From JAICMB01 sp963795935 (GTDB taxonomy: Bacteria; Acidobacteriota; Terriglobia; Bryobacterales; Bryobacteraceae), in NCBI GenBank assembly GCA_963795935.1, contig CAWCJO010000010.1:74834-138833 (forward strand): DNA of 64,000 nt, in the 5' to 3' direction. The translations under genes were made by a program, and so were the position numbers. This document shows positions 17,652-27,065 of this stretch, piece by piece. Below the pieces are notes generated by a model. The model saw nothing but the letters and a program-made list of their open reading frames with translations. It was not told where the DNA came from and did no database searches. Each line of letters starts with the position of its first letter. The first letter of the stretch is position 1.

Positions 17652-18935
17652 TATATGAAGCGATACGTGTGCGCGTCCTCGTTCCAAACGATCTTTTTCT
17701 GGTTCTTAAACGACAGCGTGGCCATGTGGCCGGAGATGGCGGCCTGTTGTCCGACCTCCACGGGGGCGATCACCTTGGCTTCGCCGCGGATGGCCTGGAT
17801 CCAGTTGTTCAGATGCGCTTCGACGGCGCGATTGTCGTTGCCGGGCAGGTCGATATGCAGTTCCTTGCGCTCGGCCACTTGCGCGGGGGCTTTGCCTCCA
17901 AACTTTTCGGGATAAAAGTTCAGCGTCTGGCGGTTCAGAACCTCGATCGTGCCCTGATTGCCCATGAAATTCTCGCCGTAGCCGTAATGGTCGTTGCCGA
18001 AATAGCAACTGTAATCGATGTGGAATTTCGTAGGGAACGTACTCGTAAACGGCGCTGAACGTATCGGGCACTTCGCGGTCATCGTTGGCGGCGGTCCAGC
18101 GGTAGATTCCGCCGGAGGCCATGCAGGATGTCGGGACCACGCGGCCGCATACAAAATTCGTGATGTCGGTCTGGTGCACGAGAAGATCGGTCGAAATGCC
18201 GCCGGAGTAATCCCAATAGAGCCGCCACTGGTAATAGCGCTGCTTATCGAAAGGCCGCTGCGGCGCGGCGCCCAGGAATTTTTCCCAATCGGTGTTTTGA
18301 GGATTGGCGTCCTCCGGAATCGCGTATCTCCACGCCGGGTTGCTGTCGAGCGAATTGCGATACCAGTAGGCGCGGACATAGTGAATGTCGCCGACCATGC
18401 CCTGGGCGACCATTTCCTGGGCGCGCTGGTAGAGGCTGTTGCTGCGGTTCTGAGTGCCGACTTGCACGACTTTGCCGGCCTTCTTGGCGGCCGCGACCAT
18501 CTCCTCGCCTTGTTCGATGGTGTGCGCCAGCGGTTTCTCGACGTAGACATTCTTACCCGCCTTAATCGCCGCCATGAACATGGGATAATGAAGGTGTTCG
18601 GGCGTGGAGATGACGACGGAATCGACATTGGGGTCGGCCAGGAGCTGCTCGAAATCCTCGTAGGTCTTGGGCGTGTTGCCGCCCATGGTCTGCACGCGAT
18701 CCTTGGCGCGCGCGAGATGTCCGGTGTAGGTATCGCATACGGCGACCACCTCGACCATGGGTTTGCTGCCGGCGTAGAGGCGCTCCATCAGGTAGTAACC
18801 GCGCGTCCCGATGCCGATCCAGCCAATCTGGACCTTATCGCTTGCGCCGAGCGCCGGAAGGATGGCGGGGGCGGCGGCGAGAGCCAGACCGCTCGAGGTC
18901 TTAATGAAATTGCGGCGGGAAAGATCGTTTTTCAT
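17651..18935 (-). CDS. Gfo/Idh/MocA family oxidoreductase, Tat-exported (one frameshift)
   Basis: The product starts with a twin-arginine signal (DLSRRNFIKTSSGLALAAAP) and then the nucleotide-binding fold (IGWIGIGTRGYYLMERLYAG). The family's EKP motif is present (KNVYVEKPLAHTIEQGEEM). The C-terminal domain continues with YYQWRLYWDYSGGIS. Near 18030 one base must be dropped to pass from EYVPYEIPHR to EYVPTKFHIDYSCYFGND. The restored protein ends GHMATLSFKNQKKIVWNEDA at 17651, about 428 residues. Family members oxidise or rearrange sugars with bound NAD(P). Tat export of the folded holoenzyme is typical of Acidobacteriota and Planctomycetes. Confidence 0.88.
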
Positions 18936-19070
18936 GAGGATTTAAGATAACTCCATTTTTTTCAGCATAGCTTTTTTCAGAATAGCAAGCGCGCCGCGGC
19001 GTTCCGGGCAGAACGGCATTCTGGTTACCAACAGCAAGGTCGCGCCGTCTAAAATTAAGGGGAGACCGAA

Positions 19071-19349
19071 ATGACAGTCTGGAAAAGCGGCGGCGCACGC
19101 AAGGTTTCGACCCGCATCGGCGACGACTGGCTGATTCTGACGCACATAAAGGGGCGCAAGTGGCGGCTGCAGGTCTGGGGCGATACGCCGCTGGAGGCGG
19201 AGCTGACAGCCGAAAATCCCGCCGACGCGCGTCAGACCGCGATTGCCGCGACCATGAAGCGGCTGAACATTGCGCCCGCCATTCTCGACGCGCGGCCCGC
19301 CCCCGACTGGAACGCCGTGATCACGGGCCGCTGGGAAACCAGGCTGTAG
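19071..19349 (+). CDS. hypothetical protein, 92 residues
   Basis: A GGGGAG site lies six to seven bases before ATG 19071. The product (MTVWKSGGARKVSTRIGDDW at the start) is soluble, with Trp-rich beta-strand-like segments (WLILTHIKGRKWRLQVWGD) and an alanine-rich helix. It has no signal peptide or known motif. It is divergent from the Gfo/Idh/MocA gene. Function unknown. Confidence 0.6.
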   Translation: MTVWKSGGARKVSTRIGDDWLILTHIKGRKWRLQVWGDTPLEAELTAENPADARQTAIAATMKRLNIAPAILDARPAPDWNAVITGRWETRL

Positions 19350-19435
19350 TACCTGGATCCGCGGGCATTCGAAACAGTTTACGATTTTTAACGTCCTATG
19401 GGCGGAGCGGGTTTGCGCCGCGCCGGAGGAGCTCC

Positions 19436-19606
19436 ATGAGACTTATCGCCGATTTCATTTTCCTGGTGCTGTTCGTAATCCTGCTGGTAGTTTGGCTGAT
19501 TGTCTGGGCCGGGCTCCACGTTGCGGGCGGCGCCGTCCACTTGCTTATCATTCTGGCCGTCATTTTCTTGATCATCCATTTTGTCCGCCGGCGGCGGCCG
19601 GTTTAA
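19436..19606 (+). CDS. small two-helix membrane protein (lmo0937-like)
   Basis: ATG 19436 follows a GGAGGA site at 19425-19430. The 56-residue product is two hydrophobic helices (FIFLVLFVILLVVWLIVWAG and HLLIILAVIFLIIHFV) joined by a short glycine turn, ending in RRRRPV. Such proteins are widespread, general-stress-associated in some bacteria, and without a defined function. The positive tail suggests the C-terminus stays inside. Confidence 0.75.
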   Translation: MRLIADFIFLVLFVILLVVWLIVWAGLHVAGGAVHLLIILAVIFLIIHFVRRRRPV

Positions 19607-19774
19607 AACCGCGGCGCGATTTCGCGCTTCAGACCGGTTGTTCACGTCCTTTGCGGCGTGCTATGGTTATTAGGACTTGAATCCTGGCACGTTGTTGGAA
19701 TCTGCTTGGGGCGTTTTCGTCCTCGTTTCGATCCGTGCGGGGTTTTAATTCGCACAGACACGAAAGAGAGAGAA

Positions 19775-19978
19775 ATGAAAGAAACCGGTACAGTAAAGTG
19801 GTTCAACGCCGCCAAGGGCTTTGGCTTTATCCAGAGAGAGAACGGGGAGGACGTCTTCGTCCATTTTTCAGCCATCGAATCGAATGGCTATCGCACGCTC
19901 AACGAAGGAGCGAAGGTATCGTTTGTCGTGAAGCGCGGGCCGAAAGGTCTGCAAGCTGAGCAAGTGAGCGAAGCCTAA
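19775..19978 (+). CDS. cold-shock protein (CspA family)
   Basis: The 67-residue protein is a complete cold-shock domain. RNP1 (KGFGFIQ) and RNP2 (DVFVHFSAI) provide the aromatic surface that binds single-stranded RNA or DNA. It begins KETGTVKWFNAAKGFGF and ends after KRGPKGLQAEQVSEA. Start ATG 19775 follows a purine-rich stretch (gaaagagagagaa). Family members act as RNA chaperones and are often regulated through the 5' leader. About 170 bases of leader precede the gene here, but no specific cold-box element is identified. Confidence 0.97.
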   Translation: MKETGTVKWFNAAKGFGFIQRENGEDVFVHFSAIESNGYRTLNEGAKVSFVVKRGPKGLQAEQVSEA

Positions 19979-19981
19979 GCA

Positions 19982-20019
19982 AGCCGGCCTGGACCGGCTC
20001 ACGGCCGTTAATCCAGGCC
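19982..20019 (+). other. overlapping hairpins after the cold-shock gene
   Basis: Two alternative stems share bases. One is agccgg/ccggct (19982-19987 with 19994-19999). The other is ggcctgga/tccaggcc (19986-19993 with 20012-20019). They cannot form together. There is no T-run after either, so this is not a canonical terminator, but it may mark the transcript end or a 3' stability element. Confidence 0.4.
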
Positions 20020-20148
20020 GTTTCCAAACCTGCGGGCGCGCTGCCCGCCGCCTCGGACTTCCAATCCAAAGAAGAGATGGAACCTGAACGCGAGCGGTAA
20101 CATCTCTAACCTTTTCGGACGTCTCCTCACTTTCAAGAAGGAACCTGA

Positions 20149-20961
20149 ATGATCGTAATTCACCGCGGCTATACTGCGCGCCTGCCGCTAATCGCCGCTC
20201 TTATTCTACTGCCCGGCGCTTTTGCGCAGCAGCCTGCCGAGGCAACGGCGCCACAAGCCGGCCCCGATGCAACGGCGCCCAAGGCCCCCGCGGCTCCCGC
20301 CATCGTCGCTCCCGGAAAATTTGAGGAAAAGCCGGCGCCGGGCACGCAGGAGGAGCCGGTGGACCGCCGCATCCTGGGGGTGTTGCCGAATTACCGCACC
20401 GCCAATCCCATGGCGGTATACGAGCCTCTCACTCCGAAACAGAAGTTCTCAATCGCGGTCAAGGACTCCTTCGATTGGCCGAACTACCTGGTCTCCGGCG
20501 CTTTCGCGGGTTTCTACCAACTTGAAGATTCGAACCCCTCCTTCGGGCAGGGACTTAAAGGATACGCGCACCGCTACTGGACATCGTATATAGACCAATC
20601 GATGGGCAACCTCATGACGGAAGCGGTTATGCCGACGCTGTTGCACGAAGACCCGCGCTATTTCCGAAAGGAGATAGGCTCCAAGAAAAGCAGACTGGGT
20701 TATGCATTGACGCGCGTCATGGTTACGAAAACGGATGCGGGCGGCAGCCGGTTCAATTTCTCGGAGTGGGTCGGCAACGGCATCATGGCGTCGGTGGGCA
20801 ACGCCTATTATCCCGACGCGCGCGGGTTTTCCGATACCATGCAGCGGCTCTACATGGAGGTGGGAACGGACGCGTTGTCGAACGTGCTGAAAGAATTCTG
20901 GCCCGACATCAAGCACCATTTTCACCACCGCGAATCCGAGTCCGCCGATACGGGCAACTGA
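20149..20961 (+). CDS. conserved secreted protein of unknown function
   Basis: An aagaagga site precedes ATG 20149. The 270-residue product has a signal peptide (LPLIAALILLPGAFA, cleavage before QQPAEA), an Ala/Pro-rich linker to about residue 65, and a compact C-terminal region. The latter holds RRILGVLPNYRTANPMAVYE, HEDPRYFRKEIGSKKSRLGY and GTDALSNVLKEFWPDI. I recall this kind of protein as frequent in Acidobacteria, but no function is known to me. It probably sits in the periplasm or outer membrane. Confidence 0.8.
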   Translation: MIVIHRGYTARLPLIAALILLPGAFAQQPAEATAPQAGPDATAPKAPAAPAIVAPGKFEEKPAPGTQEEPVDRRILGVLPNYRTANPMAVYEPLTPKQKFSIAVKDSFDWPNYLVSGAFAGFYQLEDSNPSFGQGLKGYAHRYWTSYIDQSMGNLMTEAVMPTLLHEDPRYFRKEIGSKKSRLGYALTRVMVTKTDAGGSRFNFSEWVGNGIMASVGNAYYPDARGFSDTMQRLYMEVGTDALSNVLKEFWPDIKHHFHHRESESADTGN

Positions 20962-21036
20962 TCGCGCCACGACTTTTCCGGCTAAGATGGGTTTTAAAGT
21001 TCAACCGTCCTTAGCTCTGAAATTCTGGGGTCTGAA

Positions 21037-23346
21037 ATGAGATTCGCTTTTCATCTTTCGTTCGTGGTGTGCCTGAGCGCGGCGGCGTTTGCCGGGTCCG
21101 AGAGCGCGCCGGATGCCGCTCACATGCTGCGCGTTGCGCCGCTGCGCTTTGAGCCTGCCGCGGAGGCCGGCAGGTTCGTCGCGCGCGGACCGCATTTCGA
21201 CTTTTCGTTTTCCTCGCACGGCGCGGCACTGCGCTCGTCCGGCATTTCCGTGGGCGTGACTTTCGCCGGCGCGGCGGCGGAGGCGAAGATCGAGGGTCTC
21301 GAGAAGCTGCGCTCCACAACGAACCTGATTTGCGGCAATGAGCCCGCAAAGTGGCGCCTAGGCGTAACCAATTACCGGCGCGTCCGAGTCTCCGGTCTGT
21401 ATCCCGGGATCGATGCCGTCTACTACGGAAACAGCCAGGAGCTCGAGTACGATCTGATGGTGCAGCCGGGCGCCGATCCGCGCCGCATCCGCCTGCGCTT
21501 CGACGGCGCCGACGCGCATCTCGACGGCGAGGGTAATCTCTCGGCCGGTTTCATCCAGAAGCGCCCCACCGCTTACCAGATCGGAGCCAACAATGCTGAC
21601 CGCATCGCGGTCGCAAGCCGTTATCGCAAAAATGCGGATGGCACGTTCGGATTCGTTCTGGGCCGCTACGACCGCGGCAAGACCGTGGTCATCGATCCGG
21701 TTCTAACGCTCTCGGCCTTCCTCGGCGGGTCGCAAAGCGATTATGCAATCGCTGTCGGGCACGATCTTCCCGGTTTCATATACGTCGCGGGCGCCACGCA
21801 ATCGTCCGATTTCCAAGCCAACGGCAATCCCCTCGCCGGCAGTCTGGCGGGCTCGTCGAATTTGTTTCTCGTAAAGATCGACCCCAATGCCACGCCCGAT
21901 TCGCAGGTCGTTGTTGCGAGTTACCTGGGCGGCACGGGTTCCGACGCGCTGTTCGACATGGCCGTTAATCCGCAGGGGAATGTGTATCTGACCGGTTCGA
22001 CAACCTCCGTCGATTTCCCGATGATCAATAGCGCCTACAGCACGCTGAATGGAAATTCCGACGGTTTCGTTTTATCGCTGGATGCCTATGGGAACACGCT
22101 TTACTCCTCGTATTTCGGCGGCAGCGGCGATGACACCGGCAGCGCCGTGACATTCGATCCGGCCGGCCGGATCTTCATTTCGGGCACTTCGCGGTCGACG
22201 GACTTCCCCATCGCGGGGGGCTTTCAGACCGTGAACGGCAGCGCCCAGACAGCGGTCGTGATCGGCTTCGATCCATCGCAGTCGGGCAGCGCGACTCTGA
22301 TTTATTCGACTTATCTGGGCGGCAGCGGCGGCGAAACCGGACGCGGAATCGCGGCCGCGCCGGACGGAACGCTGTGGACTGTCGGCAGCACGTTTTCGAG
22401 CGACTTCCCCATTTCCGGAAACACTTATCAGCCCGTTTATAGCCCCGGCGGCGATGCCTACGTGGTCCAAATCAATCCTGGAATAGGCGGCATCGGCGGA
22501 CTGCTCTACGCCACTTATCTCGGCGGCTCCGGCGAAGACGAAGCCAAGCGAGTCTTGCTCGATAACGCCGGCCGCGTGGTCGTGTGCGGTTATACCGCGT
22601 CACCGGATTTCCCCGTAACGGCCGATGCCATGCAGGCCGTCTACGGCGGCAACTACGATGCGTTCGTGACCATTCTCAATCCCCAGGCGCAACCCGCGGC
22701 GCAGATCGTGTACTCGACTTATTACGGCGGCAGCCAGCCCGAGATCGCTTATGACATGAAGCGGGACTCGTCGGGGATTCTCTACCTTTCGGGGTTCACG
22801 ATGTCCCCCGATCTGCCGCTTACAGGCAACGCGTTGCAGCGATCGTTCAGCCAGACGCTGGACGGCTTCGCGCTGGAGTTCACTCCGCAATCGCCGGGCC
22901 TCGGCGGAATGCTGTTCAGTTCCTACCTTCAAAGCGACGGCGACCAGATCGCTTATGGGGTCGACTACGATTTGAAGGGCAACCTCTATGTGACGGGATA
23001 CACGACCGGTCCTATTTTCGACGTCTTCGGCGGCGCGGGCAAGGCAACCTCGGCTGGAAACGAGGATGCTTTTGTCATGGGCTTCAGCCCGTGCTCCTAC
23101 GGCATTTCACCTCACTCCCAGCAGTTTCCCGAAGCGGGCGGTTCGGGTTCGGTGGCCGTGACGGCCACAACTCCCAATTGCTCGTGGTCGGCCTCCAGCA
23201 CCGCACCGTGGATCTCAATCGCGCCGGCCGGCGGCAGCGGCAATGGCACGGTGACGATCGCGGTGGCGCAGAACGATACGGGAACGGCTCGCAGCGCAGC
23301 GATAACGATTGCGGGCGCTTCGTTCCTGGTGGGCCAGGATCAGTAG
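21037..23346 (+). CDS. secreted SBBP-repeat beta-propeller protein with BACON domain
   Basis: The 769-residue protein has a signal peptide (FHLSFVVCLSAAAFAG), then an N-terminal domain of about 230 residues ending VVIDPVLTLSAFLGG. A run of SBBP-type propeller repeats follows, each with a core such as SYLGGTGSDALFDMAVNPQG plus YLTGSTTSVDFP. The final ~85 residues are a BACON-like beta-sandwich (PNCSWSASSTAPWISI, then GSGNGTVTIAVAQND). It is extracellular and probably binds surface glycans or mediates adhesion. Its intact state contrasts with the related broken propeller gene at 15112-17076. Confidence 0.92.
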   Translation: MRFAFHLSFVVCLSAAAFAGSESAPDAAHMLRVAPLRFEPAAEAGRFVARGPHFDFSFSSHGAALRSSGISVGVTFAGAAAEAKIEGLEKLRSTTNLICGNEPAKWRLGVTNYRRVRVSGLYPGIDAVYYGNSQELEYDLMVQPGADPRRIRLRFDGADAHLDGEGNLSAGFIQKRPTAYQIGANNADRIAVASRYRKNADGTFGFVLGRYDRGKTVVIDPVLTLSAFLGGSQSDYAIAVGHDLPGFIYVAGATQSSDFQANGNPLAGSLAGSSNLFLVKIDPNATPDSQVVVASYLGGTGSDALFDMAVNPQGNVYLTGSTTSVDFPMINSAYSTLNGNSDGFVLSLDAYGNTLYSSYFGGSGDDTGSAVTFDPAGRIFISGTSRSTDFPIAGGFQTVNGSAQTAVVIGFDPSQSGSATLIYSTYLGGSGGETGRGIAAAPDGTLWTVGSTFSSDFPISGNTYQPVYSPGGDAYVVQINPGIGGIGGLLYATYLGGSGEDEAKRVLLDNAGRVVVCGYTASPDFPVTADAMQAVYGGNYDAFVTILNPQAQPAAQIVYSTYYGGSQPEIAYDMKRDSSGILYLSGFTMSPDLPLTGNALQRSFSQTLDGFALEFTPQSPGLGGMLFSSYLQSDGDQIAYGVDYDLKGNLYVTGYTTGPIFDVFGGAGKATSAGNEDAFVMGFSPCSYGISPHSQQFPEAGGSGSVAVTATTPNCSWSASSTAPWISIAPAGGSGNGTVTIAVAQNDTGTARSAAITIAGASFLVGQDQ

Positions 23347-23424
23347 AGGCGCGGGGTTCGCCGCTTTCCTCACCGTTAAACACGCAACCGCACGCGAGGC
23401 GCGGCGGTCACATAATCGGCTCTC

Positions 23425-23646
23425 ATGCAAGAGAATGTTGGATTGACCTGCCCGAAGTGTGGCTGGAGCGATACGCGCCTTTCTTTGCGCCGCGGCATCG
23501 TCGACAACGTTATGTCGGCGATATATTTTCAGCCCATACGGTGCCGTAAGTGTCTCAACCGCTTCTATCGCTTCCACTATCCCACGACGCCGCAAAAAGT
23601 CCCCGGCCGTTATATCTTTCAATCGTGGCGCCGCTCGGCCAAGTAG
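23425..23646 (+). CDS. small zinc-ribbon protein
   Basis: The 73-residue product carries two CxxC knuckles (TCPKCGWSD at the N-terminus and RCRKCLNRFYRF in the middle), enough to bind one zinc ion. The rest is basic and aromatic. No signal peptide or membrane helix is visible. Function unknown; a structural or nucleic-acid-binding role is possible. It lies 78 bp after the SBBP gene and converges with the next gene. Confidence 0.7.
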   Translation: MQENVGLTCPKCGWSDTRLSLRRGIVDNVMSAIYFQPIRCRKCLNRFYRFHYPTTPQKVPGRYIFQSWRRSAK

Positions 23647-23658
23647 GCTGCGTCGACG

Positions 23659-24294
23659 CTACGCCTTCCTCTCGGCTATTTTCGCTCCGACCGCTCCTCC
23701 CAGCATCGGCAACGACGTCAGCAGGATAAACATCGTTACCAGCGACGTCACGATCACAACAGGCGCGGTTTTCGGATCCGTCAGCATCTTGAGCATCTGC
23801 TGAAAGTTCGGATTGCTGTTCATGTTGGCATCGCTGCGCAGCGCCGAGAGGGCCGCCGGGTTGGTGATTGTCAACACGAAAAGCGTGAAGATCAGCAGTG
23901 CCATTGCGAAGCAGAAAATGCCGGTGATCCATCCAATGCGCGCGCCGCCGCGCATCGACAAGCGCTGTCCGGTGCGCCGCGCGTACCACGTCGCCGCCGC
24001 CACGCCGGCGCAGAAGAAGCCGAGCATCACCCACAACGATGAGGGGATGACCGACGCCACCATCGAGACCAGCACCATAGCGAATAGGGCCACCACGAAT
24101 CCGATGCGCACCGCCGTTCCGTTGCGGAAACTGATTTCAGCCGCCGCGGGCGCTGAAGGCGGGGGCGGCGCCGTGGCGGCCAGTACGGGCGGCTGCTCCT
24201 CCAGGTCCGGATAATCGAACTGCGGCTTCCCGCACTTATGGCAAAAACGGGAATCCGGCGGGAGTTGCGCCCCGCAAGTGCAGTAGTCCGGCAC
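23659..24294 (-). CDS. zinc-ribbon membrane protein
   Basis: The 211-residue product begins with a zinc ribbon (CTCGAQLPPDSRFCHKCGKP), followed by a Pro/Ala-rich linker. Four hydrophobic helices follow: IGFVVALFAMVLVSMVA, LWVMLGFFCAGVAAATWY, ITGIFCFAMALLIFTLFVL and VIVTSLVTMFILLTSLPML. An N-terminal zinc ribbon ahead of membrane helices is a common acidobacterial layout, seen again in the PrsW-type protein at 56294-57889. Function unknown. Confidence 0.8.
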   Translation of the reverse strand: MPDYCTCGAQLPPDSRFCHKCGKPQFDYPDLEEQPPVLAATAPPPPSAPAAAEISFRNGTAVRIGFVVALFAMVLVSMVASVIPSSLWVMLGFFCAGVAAATWYARRTGQRLSMRGGARIGWITGIFCFAMALLIFTLFVLTITNPAALSALRSDANMNSNPNFQQMLKMLTDPKTAPVVIVTSLVTMFILLTSLPMLGGAVGAKIAERKA

Positions 24295-24343
24295 GCTTCC
24301 AGTTTGACACTATTCCCCGCTGAGCGCGATCATCGTCAGATAT

Positions 24344-25378
24344 ATGTCCACCACCGCATCCGCAATCCCCTCCACCAACCGCCAGTTCACGCTTGCGGCG
24401 CGCCCCTCCGGGATGCCCCGGGAAGCCGATTTCAGGATGATCGAAGCGCCGATGCCGAAGTTGGGCGATGGTGAGGCGCTGCTGCAAACGGTCTATCTCT
24501 CGGTCGACCCCTACATGCGAGGCCGCATCAGCGGGGTCAAATCGTACGCCGAGCCGGTAGAGCTCGGACAGGTGATGGTGGGCGGCACGGTGGGACGAGT
24601 GGCAAAATCGAACAACCCCAAATTTCAACCCGGCGATTTCGTTGAAGGCTATTGGGGATGGCAGGAGTGGGCCGTTTCGAGCGGTCAGGGCTTGCGCAAA
24701 CTCAATCCGGCGCTCGCTCCCGTGTCGACGGGGCTGGGCGTCCTCGGGATGCCTGGAATGACGGCCTACTTCGGTTTGCTCGACATTTGCGATCCGCGCG
24801 CGGGCGAGACGGTTTTGGTGTCGGGAGCGGCGGGCGCGGTGGGATCGTTGGTAGGACAAATTGCCAAAATAAAGCAGTGCCGCGCGGTAGGAATCGCGGG
24901 CGCGGACGATAAGGTCGGATACATCACGCGCGAGCTTGGCTTCGACGCGGCTTTTAATTATAAATCCACCGATAACTACGTTTCGAAGTACAAGGAGCTG
25001 TGCCCGAAAGGGATCGATTGCTATTTCGATAATGTCGGCGGAGCGATCGCGGATGCCGTCTTTCCGGTCCTCAACCCGCGCGCCCGCATCGCCATCTGCG
25101 GTCAGATCTCGCTGTACAACCTCGCCAAGCCGGAACCCGGGCCGCGCCCTTTCCCCTATCTATTGACCAAGCAGGCCAAGGCCGAGGGCTTCCTTGTGTT
25201 CCAGTTCTTCGATCGCTTCCAGGAGGGACTTACTCAGATGGCGCAGTGGATCAAAGAAGGAAAGATCAAGTACCGGGAACAAATCGTGGAGGGTTTTGAG
25301 AAGACGCCCCGCGCCTTCATCGGACTGCTCCGCGGCGAGAACACCGGCAAGATGTTGGTCAAGGTCGCGGACGATTAG
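24344..25378 (+). CDS. NADP-dependent medium-chain oxidoreductase (CurA/leukotriene-reductase-like)
   Basis: The 344-residue protein belongs to the zinc-independent MDR branch that reduces the double bond of alpha,beta-unsaturated ketones. Family landmarks are SVDPYMRGRISG near residue 55, GMPGMTAYFGLLDI, the NADPH-binding VSGAAGAVGSLVGQIAK and YFDNVGGAIADAV. The C-terminal QFFDRFQEG segment fits the family. Catalytic-zinc cysteines are absent, as expected. Likely cytoplasmic and involved in detoxifying reactive enones. It stands alone, divergent from the zinc-ribbon gene. Confidence 0.92.
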   Translation: MSTTASAIPSTNRQFTLAARPSGMPREADFRMIEAPMPKLGDGEALLQTVYLSVDPYMRGRISGVKSYAEPVELGQVMVGGTVGRVAKSNNPKFQPGDFVEGYWGWQEWAVSSGQGLRKLNPALAPVSTGLGVLGMPGMTAYFGLLDICDPRAGETVLVSGAAGAVGSLVGQIAKIKQCRAVGIAGADDKVGYITRELGFDAAFNYKSTDNYVSKYKELCPKGIDCYFDNVGGAIADAVFPVLNPRARIAICGQISLYNLAKPEPGPRPFPYLLTKQAKAEGFLVFQFFDRFQEGLTQMAQWIKEGKIKYREQIVEGFEKTPRAFIGLLRGENTGKMLVKVADD

Positions 25379-25497
25379 CTCCTTGCTGCCGCCTTGGACG
25401 GGCGCGGGTGTACACTATTCGAGAAGCTGGAACGCAGTTGCAAGAAATAGCGATCGCGCGCAATTTCAAAAATGTCTTGTTGGTGGGGAGGGGTTCG

Positions 25498-26004
25498 TTG
25501 CGAAAACCGATCGTAGCCGCTCTTGGGCTTGTCCTCCCGGCACCGGCCGCGGCGGGGAATCCTGACTTTCTAAGCGCGGCGATTGCGATCCCCTCGAACG
25601 CGTCCACCCCGGAAAGCAAAGCGGCGGCCATGCACGCGGCGAATGGACCGGCCTTTGTCCTCGGCCGGGCAGGCCAGATCCAATCGATCGGCCCGCGGCC
25701 GGCGGGCGCGCCGGACAAAGCTGAAGGATTTACGTTTCGATCGGCGGCCGAAGGATCGACGGCACCGGCGGTTGCGACGGGATACGACGATGGCGGCGTC
25801 GTTTTCGGGACCGGGTATCCGTTGCGTCGACTGCGCATGGGCCGGCAGCGGCTTGAACTCGAACCCGGCTTGGACGTTACCACGCCGCCCCGAATCTCAG
25901 TGCGCGGAGGAGCCGGCGGGGGCAACCGCCTCGGAAGTATGGCTGGTCCGCGAAGGGAACACGTAACAGACCGGAAGGGATGGCAATCCGCGGACATAAG
26001 ATGA
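25498..26004 (+). CDS. possible secreted protein of unknown function
   Basis: TTG 25498 is preceded by a strong GGGGAGGGG site at 25485-25492. The first residues form a plausible signal peptide (LRKPIVAALGLVLPAPAAAG). The remaining ~145 residues are Ala/Gly/Pro-rich with high GC at third positions, and no domain is recognised. The end overlaps the IclR-gene start by 25 bp. An antisense frame of similar length exists (25359-25997). The ribosome-binding site and signal peptide favour this strand, but the gene could also be a fragment. Confidence 0.45.
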   Translation: MRKPIVAALGLVLPAPAAAGNPDFLSAAIAIPSNASTPESKAAAMHAANGPAFVLGRAGQIQSIGPRPAGAPDKAEGFTFRSAAEGSTAPAVATGYDDGGVVFGTGYPLRRLRMGRQRLELEPGLDVTTPPRISVRGGAGGGNRLGSMAGPRREHVTDRKGWQSADIR

Positions 26005-26861
26005 CGGCGAAAACGAGGGATCTCAATGTCGGGAAGGAGAGTGAGAGGGGCGCGGCGGCGGCCGCGGCCAAAGGGCGCCGCGCGCCCGGGCGCCGAAAGC
26101 CGAAGGAAGACAGGTACTTTTCACGCGCGGTGAGCAAGGCGCTTGAGGTGTTGGAGATCCTGAAGCGCAGCCCGCAGCCGCAGGCGCTGCATCATCTCAC
26201 GTCGAAGGTTGCTCTCACCAAGAGCTCGCTGTTTCGCATCCTGCACACGCTCGAAGCGACGGGATATGTCGAGAAAACCGCGGACGGACGGTACCTGATC
26301 TCGATTGACCGGCGGCCATTGATTCCCACCAGCTTGGTGACGCGGCTGCTGCGCATTGCGAATCCGCAACTGAGAGAGCTGACGCGGCAATTCCGCGAAA
26401 GCACGGCGCTCGGGCTGTTATTCGACAATCACATCGAGGCCATGGCGGTGGTGGAGAGCCCGCAAGCGATTCGCATGGGAAACACGCCGGGGCGCATCCT
26501 GCAACCTCACGCGAGCGCGATCGGGAAAAGCATCGCGGCGTTTCAAACCGAGGAGCGCTGCGAGCGCCTGCTGCGCAGCTACGGCATTTTGCGGATGACG
26601 CCCCATACCATCACGGACGAAACGCTGTTGCGGGAAGAGTTCCGGCGCGTGCGCGAGCAGGGCTACGCGCTCGACAACGAGGAGACAACGCTGGATGGGC
26701 AGTGTTTCGGCTGCCCCATTTTCACGGGAGACGGCGAGGTGCTGGCGGCCATCAGCCTATCCATGCCAAAATCGCGCGTAGGCTCCGCCGAGAACCAGCG
26801 GAAACTGGTTGACAGCGTCGTCAGTACGGCGCGGGCGATTTCGAAGGAATGGGAGCGTTAA
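25980..26861 (+). CDS. IclR-family transcriptional regulator
   Basis: The 293-residue protein has a basic, alanine-rich N-terminal tail (to about residue 45). An IclR winged helix-turn-helix follows: SRAVSKALEVLEILKRSPQP, then TSKVALTKSSLFRILHTLEATGYV. The effector-binding domain follows, with HASAIGKSIAAF and LDGQCFGCPIFTGDGEVLAA, which aligns with the conserved ligand-pocket region. ATG 25980 has a ribosome site unusually close; ATG 26001 is an alternative start. IclR proteins usually control catabolic genes nearby, but neither flank is an obvious catabolic operon. The DUF1349/MFS pair on the other strand is the closest candidate. Confidence 0.9.
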   Translation: MAIRGHKMTAKTRDLNVGKESERGAAAAAAKGRRAPGRRKPKEDRYFSRAVSKALEVLEILKRSPQPQALHHLTSKVALTKSSLFRILHTLEATGYVEKTADGRYLISIDRRPLIPTSLVTRLLRIANPQLRELTRQFRESTALGLLFDNHIEAMAVVESPQAIRMGNTPGRILQPHASAIGKSIAAFQTEERCERLLRSYGILRMTPHTITDETLLREEFRRVREQGYALDNEETTLDGQCFGCPIFTGDGEVLAAISLSMPKSRVGSAENQRKLVDSVVSTARAISKEWER

Positions 26862-27065
26862 CGCCCGAGCTGGAGCTTTTTTCCGGCCCGCGCCGGTTCC
26901 TCGCCGCGGCGCCGATTTCCCGATCTCTTTACTTCTTTTGCCGCCTCGCTTCGGAAAGTGAAATGCCATCCGTGTGCCAGGGGAATGGGACGTTCTTGGG
27001 ATTTCGCGGATCGATCGCTCACAAGCCACGCCAGTTTCCCGGCTCGGGCTTTGCCGTAGCGCGGC

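Noticed and set aside
25359..25997. 212-codon minus-strand frame opposite the possible secreted protein
   Set aside because: Its product is Pro/Arg/Ser-rich without a signal or domain. The plus strand has a ribosome-binding site and signal peptide instead.
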